Assembly: GCA_017452565.1 (NCBI GenBank)
Contig: JAFTMF010000175.1
Span: 1 to 19,168 of the forward strand
Direction: 5' to 3'
Length of the DNA stretch: 19,168 nucleotides
Origin: Clostridia bacterium
GTDB lineage: Bacteria; Bacillota; Clostridia; Oscillospirales; CAG-272
In this document: positions 1-7,574 of the stretch, piece by piece
Numbering within the stretch: the stretch's first letter is position 1
How the letters are laid out: each line of letters starts with the position of its first letter
Notes under the pieces: generated by a model
What the model saw: only the letters and a program-made list of their open reading frames with translations
What the model was told of the DNA's origin: nothing
Database searches by the model: none
Translations under genes and position numbers: made by a program

Positions 1-305
1 ACGTAACCTACCAATATCCATAGAACGGGAACAGATGCCGCAATTCGCTCTAACAGCGGAGAAGTACGATGATGCATCCATGCATACCAGCCAACCAATG
101 TTACAGGAATTGTCCATAAGAGATAATAAAAGAGCAAGCTACTCCGAAACTTCCAAAGTGAAGGCATTATACATATACACCCCACTCCAATTACTGCAGA
201 AATCCAAAGCAGAGCAATCAAAATTATCCCCCACGGCTTGTTGTAAAACCATTGAACAAGACGGTAGTGTGTACGATTATATCCTTGTTTCTTGGAACGC
301 TTCAT
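1..305 (-). CDS. Small multi-pass membrane protein, N-terminal 101 residues (runs off left edge)
   Basis: An open minus-strand frame starts with ATG at 305 and has no stop before the window edge, so the C-terminus is missing. The start is well supported: AAAGGAG lies 7 nt upstream and a consensus promoter precedes it. The protein opens with a basic, cytoplasmic-type stretch (MKRSKKQGYNRTHYRL). It then has three hydrophobic segments at about residues 26-46, 57-76 and 88-101, separated by short loops containing basic residues. This is the pattern of a small multi-pass inner-membrane protein. I recognise no family motif, and the codons are more AT-rich than in the neighbouring helicase gene. It lies downstream of pcrA on the same strand but has its own promoter, so it need not be functionally linked. 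Function unknown. Confidence 0.7.
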   Translation of the reverse strand, partial: MKRSKKQGYNRTHYRLVQWFYNKPWGIILIALLWISAVIGVGCICIMPSLWKFRSSLLFYYLLWTIPVTLVGWYAWMHHRTSPLLERIAASVPVLWILVGY

Positions 306-335
306 GCCTCTGCTCCTTTCGATGCTTGTATCCTT

Positions 336-364
336 ATGATAGCACAAGGAGCCGACTTTGTCAA
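336..364 (-). promoter_or_regulatory. Sigma-A promoter for the small membrane protein
   Basis: Reading the minus strand, TTGACA (364-359) is followed by a 17-nt spacer and TATCAT (341-336). This is a perfect -35 and a 5-of-6 -10 at optimal spacing. The ribosome binding site (320-313) and ATG (305) follow directly. Confidence 0.8.
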
Positions 365-381
365 GAGAAGATCGATCTAAG

Positions 382-2526
382 TTACAGTTTCTCCATCTTC
401 ACTCTGAACGATATGCTTCTGGGCGTGCGGATGCCGTCGAACTGCACGATATAGACCGCTTTTGCAAGATCCACTTCCTCGATCTTCCCTTCTCCGAAGA
501 TGCGGTGGTGCACACGGGTGCCGACGGGGTAGACTTCGCTATCTCCATCGGTGAGGGTGAGATCGGCAAGGGCGATATAATTGCGGGCATCGTGGAAGAG
601 GCGCTCCCGAGGCTCTTCGGTGACCTCAACCAGACTGCGGTCAATATCCAGCACGAAGCGGGAGGGATAGCGGGGCGAGCCGTCAAAATTGCGCCCTTCG
701 GCATCGGTGAGGAACAGTCTCCGCTCCGCGCGGGTGAGGGCAACGAAGGCGAGGCGGCGTTCCTCCTCCATCTGCTCCAGCGTACGGGTTTTCTTGGAGG
801 GGATGATCCCCTCGGTGAGTCCGCAGAAGAAGACGTTTGGGAACTCCAAGCCCTTGGCTGTGTGGATGGTCATCAGCTTCACTCGATCGCCGCCCTCTCG
901 ATCGGTGGCGGTCATCAGCGCCACGTGGGAGAGGTAGTGCTCCATCGTGCACTCCTCGCCGCAGGTGGTTTCGTATTCGTAGACCGCTTGGGTGAGCTCG
1001 TCGAGATTATCCAAACGGCTCTGCGCTCCCTCGGTGCGGAGCATCGTCTCGTAGCCGCTTCGGTTGAGGAGCGCTGACAGCACCTCCGAGATAGGCTTCC
1101 CCTCGTAATCGGCGGCAAACTCCTCGATGAGGGCGATAAAACGCTTGGCTTGCGTGCCCTTGAAGGTTTCGTCCTCCACGGTGCGCACAAGAGCTTCGTA
1201 GAGGGTACAGCCTTCCCTTTCGGCGTAGTCTTTCAGGAACTTCATTCGCCGCTGACCGAGATTTCGCTTGGGTCGATTGGCGATTCGCAGGAAGGAGAGA
1301 TCGTCTTTCAGGGCGATCATTCGCAGATAGGACAGCGCATCCTTGATCTCGGTGCGATCGTAGAAGCCGGCGCCGCTGTAGACGGTATAGGGAATCTCCT
1401 CTTTCAGGAACACGTCCTCGATGGTTCGGGTGACGTGGTGGGCACGGTACAGAAGGGTCATCTCCCACCAAGGCGTGCCTGCCTCGTGGAGCTGCTTACA
1501 CTGTTTTGCGATCCAGCGCGCTTCATCCTCCTGAGTGGAGGCGTGATGCCAGAGGGGTTTATCTCCGCCCGGGAGTGTGGCGATGAGATTCTTCTCGATT
1601 CTCCGTCTGTTGTGGGCGATGAGATTGTTCGCCGCCGCCAAGATCTCGGGGGTGGAGCGGTAATTCTGCATCATCATAATGGTGCGAGTGCCGGGGAAAG
1701 CGTTCGGGAACTCCATCAGATAGCGGAGGGATGCCCCGCGCCAAGTGTAGATGGTCTGGTCGGGGTCGCCGACAACGAACAGGTTTTTATGATAGTCGCA
1801 TAGCACCTTCATCAGACGGAACTGAATCTCGTCGATGTCCTGATACTCGTCGATCATAATGTATTCCAGTCGGGACTGCCATTTCTCTCTGATCTCGGCG
1901 TTTTCTTCGAAGATATAGAGGGAAAATTTGATGAGATCGTTATAATCCAAACCGAAGCACTTCTTCTGCTGGTAGAGATAGCCGTAGAAGATGATATCCG
2001 AAGGACGGCTTGCGGCAAGGTACTTCTCTTTCAGCTCGTCCAGCGAGAAGCCGATGAGATTACGATAATAGTCGGGGATCTCGAAGAGCTTTTTGATCTC
2101 GATCATATCCCGTGCGTTTGAGAAGGTCATATCCCGAAGGGTCAGCCCTCTCTCCTCGTAGATGATGGCGAGCATTGCGTCGATGTCGCTGTTGTCCAGC
2201 ACCAGGAAGGATTTCGGATAGCCCACGGCGTGGCTGTCCTCCTGCAGGATGCTGACGCAAAGGCTGTGGAAGGTGCAGATATAGCCGGTGTCGCTGTCTC
2301 CCGTGAGGGTATGAATCCGCTGGCGCATCTCGTTGGCAGATTTGTTGGTAAAGGTCACGCAGAGGATATTACCGGGAAGAATGCCCACTTCGTTCACCAA
2401 ATAGGCAAAGCGGTGGGTCAGGGCTCGGGTCTTGCCCGTGCCTGCACCTGCGATCACTCGCACGTAGCCTTCGGTAGCGGTCACCGCCTCGATTTGGGCG
2501 GGATTGAGAGTTGCAAGAAGATCCAT
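382..2526 (-). CDS. pcrA: ATP-dependent DNA helicase PcrA/UvrD (superfamily 1A)
   Basis: This is a 3'-5' SF1A helicase of 714 residues, a normal length for PcrA, which unwinds DNA in repair and plasmid replication and clears proteins from DNA. The SF1 motifs appear in order: Q-motif LNPAQ (7-11), Walker A AGAGTGKT (26-33), motif Ia TFTNKSANEM (58-67), Walker B DEYQD (226-230), motif III VGDPDQTIYTWRGA (252-265), motif IV NYRST (288-292), motif V around TIHTAKGLEF and motif VI VALTRAERRL. The last ~45 residues (GTRVHHRIFGEGKIEEV onward) match the Tudor-like C-terminal domain through which PcrA contacts RNA polymerase. A TTG at 2544 would extend the frame, but it lies inside the ribosome binding site. 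ATG at 2526, 7 nt after GAAAGGAG, is the start. UvrD-type naming is equally acceptable; the paralogue RecB/AddA is excluded by length. Confidence 0.93.
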   Translation of the reverse strand: MDLLATLNPAQIEAVTATEGYVRVIAGAGTGKTRALTHRFAYLVNEVGILPGNILCVTFTNKSANEMRQRIHTLTGDSDTGYICTFHSLCVSILQEDSHAVGYPKSFLVLDNSDIDAMLAIIYEERGLTLRDMTFSNARDMIEIKKLFEIPDYYRNLIGFSLDELKEKYLAASRPSDIIFYGYLYQQKKCFGLDYNDLIKFSLYIFEENAEIREKWQSRLEYIMIDEYQDIDEIQFRLMKVLCDYHKNLFVVGDPDQTIYTWRGASLRYLMEFPNAFPGTRTIMMMQNYRSTPEILAAANNLIAHNRRRIEKNLIATLPGGDKPLWHHASTQEDEARWIAKQCKQLHEAGTPWWEMTLLYRAHHVTRTIEDVFLKEEIPYTVYSGAGFYDRTEIKDALSYLRMIALKDDLSFLRIANRPKRNLGQRRMKFLKDYAEREGCTLYEALVRTVEDETFKGTQAKRFIALIEEFAADYEGKPISEVLSALLNRSGYETMLRTEGAQSRLDNLDELTQAVYEYETTCGEECTMEHYLSHVALMTATDREGGDRVKLMTIHTAKGLEFPNVFFCGLTEGIIPSKKTRTLEQMEEERRLAFVALTRAERRLFLTDAEGRNFDGSPRYPSRFVLDIDRSLVEVTEEPRERLFHDARNYIALADLTLTDGDSEVYPVGTRVHHRIFGEGKIEEVDLAKAVYIVQFDGIRTPRSISFRVKMEKL

Positions 2527-2563
2527 TTTCTGCGCTCCTTTCAAAACAAGAACATCTGTTCAC

Positions 2564-2592
2564 AGTATAGCAGATAATCTGCAGCTTGTCAA
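2564..2592 (-). promoter_or_regulatory. Promoter of pcrA
   Basis: On the minus strand, TTGACA (2592-2587), a 17-nt spacer and TATACT (2569-2564) form a near-perfect sigma-A promoter. The ATG is about 38 nt downstream of the -10. It is arranged back to back with the promoter at 2611-2639. Confidence 0.85.
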
Positions 2593-2610
2593 GGCGATTG
2601 CGGATTTTTC

Positions 2611-2639
2611 TTGACATTTGCGCTATAATTTGGTACAAT
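2611..2639 (+). promoter_or_regulatory. Promoter of the uncharacterised gene at 2671
   Basis: TTGACA (2611-2616), a 17-nt spacer and TACAAT (2634-2639) precede the AAGGAG ribosome binding site (2657-2662) and the ATG at 2671. The two divergent -35 boxes are separated by only 18 bp, so regulators or polymerase at one could affect the other. A TATAAT at 2624-2629 lies too close to this -35 to be its partner. Confidence 0.82.
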
Positions 2640-2670
2640 AAAGTATCAGTATTTCCAAGGAGTAACCGAT

Positions 2671-3759
2671 ATGGAAAAAGGCTTCTATTACAAATCTGCT
2701 TATGCCCTCGTACCCGAAGAATTCGAGACTTACGAGGACTTTCGCCAATATTTGAATAACGCAACCTATCCGCTTCAACTGCGTACGGTGGTGATGCGGG
2801 AGGACAACAAGGTCCCGATGAGAATCAACGTACAAACCGGCATTTGTCTGGCCCCCTATTTTCTCAAGGGCTACTGGGATGAGCCGGTGACTCTCACCAT
2901 TGACGATCCCACCGACGTCTATTTCGTGGACGTAGAACGGCTGACACAAGAGGACTACAACGCCAGACTGCGCAAGGAGGTGGAAACCCGATGCCCCGGC
3001 TGCGGCTATTTCACCAAGCCGCTGACCAAGCATCCCGGTACGCTCAACAGCTATTTTACCGAGCGATCGCTGGACGGCTACTGTCCTTACCGCTATGAAA
3101 TCAAACCCTCCCCTCGCTCCTTCCAACATAATCTCCGAGCTTACGTTGGATTTTGGAATCACGATCTTGCTCGCACCAAAAGCGAGTCAGGTCGGGAGAT
3201 GCTGATAAATAACTTCAAAGACTGGTATTACATCCGCTACAAGTCCGTGGAAAGCCAGCTGCAAGGCGATCATCTTGCCATTTCGGTGAGCTATCCCAAG
3301 GACTTCTTCCTGAACGTGCTGACCATGGCTTTTGCCCGCTATCTGGAGAATCAGATCAGCGAGCATTTCTCCCTCCACTCCCCCACGATGTATCCCGTCA
3401 CCGAAGAGGAGATTTTAGCGCAGCTTTCCGAGAAAAACAGCGAAGCCTTCCGCAAAAACTGCAAAAAGTACGGCGTTGCCATTGCGATTCTGGACTATGA
3501 TCCCGAGGGCGAAGCAAAGGTAGAAGCCTCGCTGAACGAGGCGCCTCACCGCTTCTCGCCGTACAACACCTGCCATCTCTATCCCCTGCTCACCGTAGGG
3601 CGCAAACACTACTATCTGTTGTGCGATAAAGGCGAAGCAATGGCGGCACTCCGCTACCGCACACCGCTCCTCTCCGCTTATCACGCTACTGTGCAGGTAT
3701 TCGGACAATACGGCGTGGAACACCGTGAGATCGGCTTTGAAATGAAGATCATCGAATAA
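2671..3759 (+). CDS. Uncharacterised 362-residue protein, Cys-containing, probably cytoplasmic
   Basis: I do not recognise this family. The start is secure: ATG 8 nt after AAGGAG, behind a consensus promoter. No signal peptide or membrane segment is visible. The middle holds CPGCG (Cys 108 and 111) and a further Cys at 138 in GYCPYRYE, with His 121 and several Tyr and Arg between, which could form a degenerate zinc site. The region around 165-200 (NFKDWYYIRYKSVESQL) and the 205-235 stretch look like a mixed alpha/beta fold, and 240-275 looks helical. Codon use matches the flanking genes, so it does not look like recent foreign DNA. It is transcribed away from pcrA and is followed 107 bp later by the GH31 gene, which appears to have its own -10. 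No function is proposed. Confidence 0.85.
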   Translation: MEKGFYYKSAYALVPEEFETYEDFRQYLNNATYPLQLRTVVMREDNKVPMRINVQTGICLAPYFLKGYWDEPVTLTIDDPTDVYFVDVERLTQEDYNARLRKEVETRCPGCGYFTKPLTKHPGTLNSYFTERSLDGYCPYRYEIKPSPRSFQHNLRAYVGFWNHDLARTKSESGREMLINNFKDWYYIRYKSVESQLQGDHLAISVSYPKDFFLNVLTMAFARYLENQISEHFSLHSPTMYPVTEEEILAQLSEKNSEAFRKNCKKYGVAIAILDYDPEGEAKVEASLNEAPHRFSPYNTCHLYPLLTVGRKHYYLLCDKGEAMAALRYRTPLLSAYHATVQVFGQYGVEHREIGFEMKIIE

Positions 3760-3796
3760 CTACTTGGCGTTTTTTACAACCCGACAGATGCGTTTT

Positions 3797-3858
3797 TTGC
3801 AATTTCTATATACAATTCACAATAGCACTGCTATACTAAACGCATCACCCCAAGGAGG
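3797..3858 (+). promoter_or_regulatory. Possible promoter and strong ribosome binding site of the GH31 gene
   Basis: A TATACT at 3832-3837 is a good -10, but the matching -35 position (about 3809-3814, TATACA) is poor. A TTGCAA at 3797-3802 is too far away at normal spacing. The ribosome binding site AAGGAGG (3852-3858) sits 8 nt before the ATG at 3867. A weak -35 could mean activator dependence, as is common for glycan-use genes (inference). Two copies of GCGTTTTTT in 3760-3800 have no hairpin attached, so I call no terminator there. Confidence 0.4.
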
Positions 3859-3866
3859 ACACGCAT

Positions 3867-6800
3867 ATGAAACGAATTTTGCAAGCCATCGCAATGGGGC
3901 TGAGTCTTGCGCTCCTGCTCCCCACCATCGCCGCCTGTAACAATCCCAAGGAGACCGAAATGACTACCACCAAGAATCCTGCGCTCACCGATTCCATTCC
4001 GCCCGAGGATCTTCCCCCCGACGTGGAGGAGACGGGCAACACTCTGCTCATCGACGCTGAGGGAGAGCAGTTGTCGGTGACCCTCTGCTCTCCCCGCACT
4101 CTGCGAATCCAGTATTCCGCTGACGGGGATGACGGCTACCGGCCCGAAGATCCCGAGTATTATATGGTGCAGAAGGAAATCTTCGGCAAAGTCGCCCACT
4201 CGGTCACCGAGGCAGACGGCGCTACCGTCATCCGCACCGAGGAAGTGGAGGCGAAAATCTACAAATCCCCCTTCCGCGTGGAGGTTTATGATTTAGACGG
4301 CAATCTGCTTTCCAAGGATAGCGAAAAAGGCATCTATCAAAAGGGCAACACCGTTGGCGTGCGCAAAACCGAGGGCTCGAAAAATGCCGGCGGCATTTTC
4401 GGCTTCGGATCGGGAGATCACGGCAGACGGAAGAGCCTCAACCGATATAATCAGACCTTCAACGAGTTTACTATGTCCCACGGTCGGGTGGTTGCCCCCT
4501 TCTTTATGAGCACCGTAGGCTACGGCGTGTTCCTGAACACCATCAGCGAGAAGACCACCTTCTTCCAAAAGGGCGGCGGATTTGAGACCGAGGGCTATTT
4601 GGATTACTTCTTTATGTACGGCCCCGATTTCAAGACCATCCTCAACGAGTACGCCGAAATTACCGGTCGGATGGAGCTCTACGGCAAGTGGGCGCTGGGC
4701 TTTATGCTCTCCAAATACGGCAATGACAACGCTACTCAAGCGGAGTTTCTGCAGTGGCTCCACCGCCTGCGGGATGACGGCTATCCCTGCGACGTCTACG
4801 TGTTCGACTACGGCTGGCGTGGCGACGTGAACGTGAAGGAAGCCAACCATTCTGCCGGTCAAAAATGGGGCAATCAGATGTGGAGCAACGATAAGCGGAA
4901 GTTCCCCGATATTTCCGCAATGTTCGAAGAAGCACGCCTACTGGGCTTCCACGTAGGTCTGCACAACAACGCCGGCACACCCGAAGCATCGGGGGGCGAC
5001 AAGCTGTTCCAGCCTCCCTACTCCGATAAATGGGTGAAATCCTATATGGACAGCGTGATCACCACCGGCTGGGGTGACTTCTTCTGGCCGGATGAGTTTG
5101 ACGTGCTGGGCTCCAACACCGCTCCCGTTTTCGCCGCACTGGGTGCATACGAGGCGTGGAAGGCTTACACCGACGAGAGCCGTCCTATGTTTATGACCCG
5201 CGGCAGCTATGCGGGACATCACTTTGCCACCGCTTGGTCGGGCGATATTGACGCCTCCGAATCGGATCTGGCTTATCAGATCGGCTATCACATCGACACC
5301 GGTCTCATCGGCTACTGGGCGACCTCCAGTGACCTTGGCGGCTTCAAGACCCGTCCCACCAACGAGCTGTACACCCGCTGGGTGGCAGAATTCGGTGCTT
5401 GGTCGGGGATGATGCGTACCCACGGTCATGACGGCCGCGAGCCTTGGACCTTTGACACCACCGCACAGGAGACACTGAAGGAAAATCTCCACATCCGCTA
5501 TTCTCTCTATCCTTACCTCTATACCACCGCTTGGCAGGGCTACAGCGCAGGCGTGCCTATGATGCGTGCGATGATTCTGGAGGACGGAAGTCAGAACAAT
5601 CCCGATGCTTGGAATCTTAACCGCCAGTATTATCTGGGCGATTGGTTCTTGGTCGCCCCCGCTACCGAGACCGAGGATACCTACGTTTCGGTTTGGTTCC
5701 CACCAAACACCACTTGGTATAACTACTACACCGGCGAACGTTATGAAGGCGGAAAAGAAGGCAAAACCGTACGTGTCTTTGCTGAACTTACCGAGATCCC
5801 CGTCTTTGTGAAGGCAGGTGCCATCGTGCCTATGGGTCCCGACGTGAACTACGCTGACGAGCTTCCCCTGAGTCCGTTGACGCTGGATATTTACCCCAAG
5901 GGCACCACCACCTACACCCTCTACGAGGATGACGGTGTGAGCCGTAAGTATCAGACCGAGAACGCTTATGCGACCACCGATTACACCTGCACGCTGGAAG
6001 GCAACACCGTGACATTCCAGATCGGCGCACGGAATACCCCTAATCCCGACGTGTACGCCCCTGCAGATCGTTCTTACGATCTGATGATTCACACCATCGG
6101 CGGTGTGAAGAAGGTTACGCTGGACGGCAAGGCACTCACCGTTTACACCTCCCGCGATGCTTTCGACAAGGCGGAGAGCGGATGCTATTTGGACGGCACT
6201 ACCCTCTACGTGAAGTTCGACGATACCGCTAAGGCGATGACGCTGGTGGTGGAGGCTACCTCCATCGTCCAGCCCGATGAGGCGGACACATCCGTGGACG
6301 ATAGCCATACCTACCCCGCCATCGAGGACGGTACCCTCTACGAGCTAGAGAACGCTCAGACAAACTCTATGAACACCGATTCCCTCCACGTGCTCCACAC
6401 CAATGGCGAGTGGAAGGGCTACACCGGCGAGGGCTTCGTAAAGCCCTTCAAGATTGCAGGCGACTCCATCTTCTTCGATGCTAACGTCAAGGACGGAGGC
6501 GTGTATGATCTGACCATCCGGGTCAACTGCGGTAAGAAGAACGATGCCAAGTACGATAACTCCAACCGCACCGGCGGTTTGTACGTGGACGGCGTAAAGG
6601 TGGCCGATCTCTCCTTTGCGGTGACGCCTACTTGGGGCGACTCCTCCAAGAACGGCGATTGGCGCACCTACACGCTTTCAGGCATTGAGCTTACCGAGGG
6701 TGTACATACCTTCACCATTGTGGCAGAGGGATCGAACCCCGGCAACTACAATCTGGACTCCCTGCGGTTTAATATTGCCGACGATTCGGTGAACGGATTT

Positions 6801-7139
6801 GCCGAGGTCAAGGCAAACACCGCTGACGTGCAGGAAGGCTTTACCGCTACTGCGGAAGGGCTGCACACCAATGTGGACGTGGCTACACTGGGATTTGCAA
6901 AAATCTTTGCCGATGGCAAGAAGGAGTTCTCGATTCGCATTCTGTCCAAGAGTGGCGGCACGATCACCGTATACGAGACGGGCGTGGGCGATAAGATCCT
7001 CGCCACCATCGAGCTCCCCTCCGACGGCCAGTGGCAGACCATCACCCTGCCCTGCAAGGACACCGACTCCGATCCCAGCGCAATCTGGCTGGAGATCCGT
7101 GATGCCGACGTCACCGTGGACTGGATCAAGTTCGGATAA
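3867..7139 (+). CDS. Exported GH31-family glycosidase lipoprotein with C-terminal carbohydrate-binding-like modules
   Basis: The N-terminus is a lipoprotein signal: MKR, a hydrophobic core, then lipobox IAAC with Cys 24, followed by a Thr/Pro-rich linker to about 55. An N-terminal beta domain (~58-265) precedes a GH31 (beta/alpha)8 barrel (~272-640). The retaining nucleophile is probably Asp 409 in FFWPDE, and the acid/base Asp 460 in AWSGD. RGSYAG (445-450) and SSDLGGF (487-493) are also family signatures. A DUF5110-like beta region follows (~665-800). Residues ~823-971 (opening YELENAQTNS) resemble CBM35/CBM6, and ~1000-1090 (ending VDWIKFG) resembles another CBM6-like module. GH31 enzymes cleave alpha-linked sugars; the exact substrate is not certain. 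The nucleophile motif lacks the usual Met-Asn-Glu after Asp, and the two catalytic Asp are only 51 residues apart. This is unlike typical alpha-glucosidases and may fit an alpha-N-acetylgalactosaminidase-type subfamily (inference). Confidence 0.9.
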   Translation: MKRILQAIAMGLSLALLLPTIAACNNPKETEMTTTKNPALTDSIPPEDLPPDVEETGNTLLIDAEGEQLSVTLCSPRTLRIQYSADGDDGYRPEDPEYYMVQKEIFGKVAHSVTEADGATVIRTEEVEAKIYKSPFRVEVYDLDGNLLSKDSEKGIYQKGNTVGVRKTEGSKNAGGIFGFGSGDHGRRKSLNRYNQTFNEFTMSHGRVVAPFFMSTVGYGVFLNTISEKTTFFQKGGGFETEGYLDYFFMYGPDFKTILNEYAEITGRMELYGKWALGFMLSKYGNDNATQAEFLQWLHRLRDDGYPCDVYVFDYGWRGDVNVKEANHSAGQKWGNQMWSNDKRKFPDISAMFEEARLLGFHVGLHNNAGTPEASGGDKLFQPPYSDKWVKSYMDSVITTGWGDFFWPDEFDVLGSNTAPVFAALGAYEAWKAYTDESRPMFMTRGSYAGHHFATAWSGDIDASESDLAYQIGYHIDTGLIGYWATSSDLGGFKTRPTNELYTRWVAEFGAWSGMMRTHGHDGREPWTFDTTAQETLKENLHIRYSLYPYLYTTAWQGYSAGVPMMRAMILEDGSQNNPDAWNLNRQYYLGDWFLVAPATETEDTYVSVWFPPNTTWYNYYTGERYEGGKEGKTVRVFAELTEIPVFVKAGAIVPMGPDVNYADELPLSPLTLDIYPKGTTTYTLYEDDGVSRKYQTENAYATTDYTCTLEGNTVTFQIGARNTPNPDVYAPADRSYDLMIHTIGGVKKVTLDGKALTVYTSRDAFDKAESGCYLDGTTLYVKFDDTAKAMTLVVEATSIVQPDEADTSVDDSHTYPAIEDGTLYELENAQTNSMNTDSLHVLHTNGEWKGYTGEGFVKPFKIAGDSIFFDANVKDGGVYDLTIRVNCGKKNDAKYDNSNRTGGLYVDGVKVADLSFAVTPTWGDSSKNGDWRTYTLSGIELTEGVHTFTIVAEGSNPGNYNLDSLRFNIADDSVNGFAEVKANTADVQEGFTATAEGLHTNVDVATLGFAKIFADGKKEFSIRILSKSGGTITVYETGVGDKILATIELPSDGQWQTITLPCKDTDSDPSAIWLEIRDADVTVDWIKFG

Positions 7140-7143
7140 ATAA

Positions 7144-7181
7144 AAAAGCTGTGCGATAGCTTCCGCTATCGCACAGCTTTT
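7144..7181. terminator. Bidirectional intrinsic terminator
   Basis: A perfect 17-bp inverted repeat (AAAAGCTGTGCGATAGC, 7144-7160, with 7165-7181) encloses a TTCC loop. On the plus strand it is followed by TTATT, and on the minus strand by TTATTTATCC after the stem's own U-run. It ends the GH31 transcript and, from the other side, the convergent zinc-ribbon gene. That gene's TAA stop (7182-7180) overlaps the stem by two bases. Confidence 0.9.
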
Positions 7182-7434
7182 ATTCATTGGTGACTTCGTC
7201 AAAGGACAGCCAAATCTTCTTGCAAGAAGGGCAATACCAAGCCGTAGGATCATCTTCTTTATCGGGCATACAGACTTTGCTATCATCGCACTTTACACCG
7301 GAGACAAGGCTTTTGAAAAAACTTTTTTCTATTTTGGCATCAGAAGGATACCAGCAAAATGGCAATTCTCTGGGATTTATGTACCAATTCATATATCCCT
7401 TCTTCATTTCTTCGCCGCAAATAGGACAAATCAT
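7180..7434 (-). CDS. Small zinc-ribbon protein (DUF6487-like)
   Basis: This 84-residue protein begins with MICPICGEEM and ends with a second CPSC knuckle (Cys 3, 6, 68 and 71), so four cysteines can bind one zinc ion. The opening CPxCG-x2-MKKGY, a following short beta stretch and a C-terminal CPxC before a short tail match the small bacterial zinc-ribbon family I know as DUF6487. No signal peptide or membrane helix is visible. ATG at 7434 lies 6 nt after AGGAGGAA, an excellent ribosome binding site. A TATAAT precedes it, but no clear -35 does. Its function is unknown in the family; small zinc ribbons often act as protein or nucleic-acid adaptors. The extra Cys 27, 49 and 55 in the middle could be further ligands or chance. 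Confidence 0.85.
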   Translation of the reverse strand: MICPICGEEMKKGYMNWYINPRELPFCWYPSDAKIEKSFFKSLVSGVKCDDSKVCMPDKEDDPTAWYCPSCKKIWLSFDEVTNE

Positions 7435-7455
7435 TGTGTTTTCCTCCTACAGTTT

Positions 7456-7461
7456 ATTATA
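7456..7461 (-). promoter_or_regulatory. -10 element of the zinc-ribbon gene
   Basis: TATAAT on the minus strand (7461-7456) lies 22 nt before the ATG. The position of a -35 with 17-nt spacing falls in the preceding hairpin and reads CAACTA, so the -35 is weak or absent. Confidence 0.45.
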
Positions 7462-7468
7462 ATCAAGA

Positions 7469-7490
7469 GGGCGGCAAGTAGTTGCCGCCC
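7469..7490 (-). terminator. Terminator-like hairpin downstream of the amino-acid ABC operon
   Basis: A 9-bp perfect stem GGGCGGCAA / TTGCCGCCC (7469-7477 and 7482-7490) encloses a 4-nt loop. The minus-strand tail is CTCTTGATT, only partly U-rich; the plus-strand tail TTTATT is better. It lies between the ABC operon end (7575) and the next minus-strand gene, the expected place for a terminator. Confidence 0.65.
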
Positions 7491-7503
7491 TTTATTAAAG
7501 TTC

Positions 7504-7566
7504 TTGGAAGTCCCGGAACCTTCTTTCAAGAAGGTTCCGGGCAGGGTGCAGGGACAGCGTCCCTGC
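7504..7566. repeat. Tandem palindromes, REP-like intergenic element
   Basis: Two perfect inverted repeats stand side by side. The first has a 13-bp stem, CCCGGAACCTTCT, at 7512-7524 with 7529-7541 and a TTCA loop. The second has an 8-bp stem, GCAGGGAC, at 7548-7555 with 7559-7566. Neither is followed by a T-run. The element lies 9 bp from the stop of the ATPase gene. It has the look of dispersed extragenic palindromes common in gut Clostridia, though a genome-wide count is needed to call it repeated. Confidence 0.55.
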
Positions 7567-7574
7567 TCGTCCCC

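Noticed and set aside
35..454. 139-residue plus-strand open frame
   Set aside because: It runs against the small membrane protein, its promoter and the end of pcrA, has no ribosome binding site, and its translation is not protein-like.
4938..6308. 456-residue minus-strand open frame
   Set aside because: It is antisense to the GH31 catalytic domain, whose motifs are clear on the plus strand.
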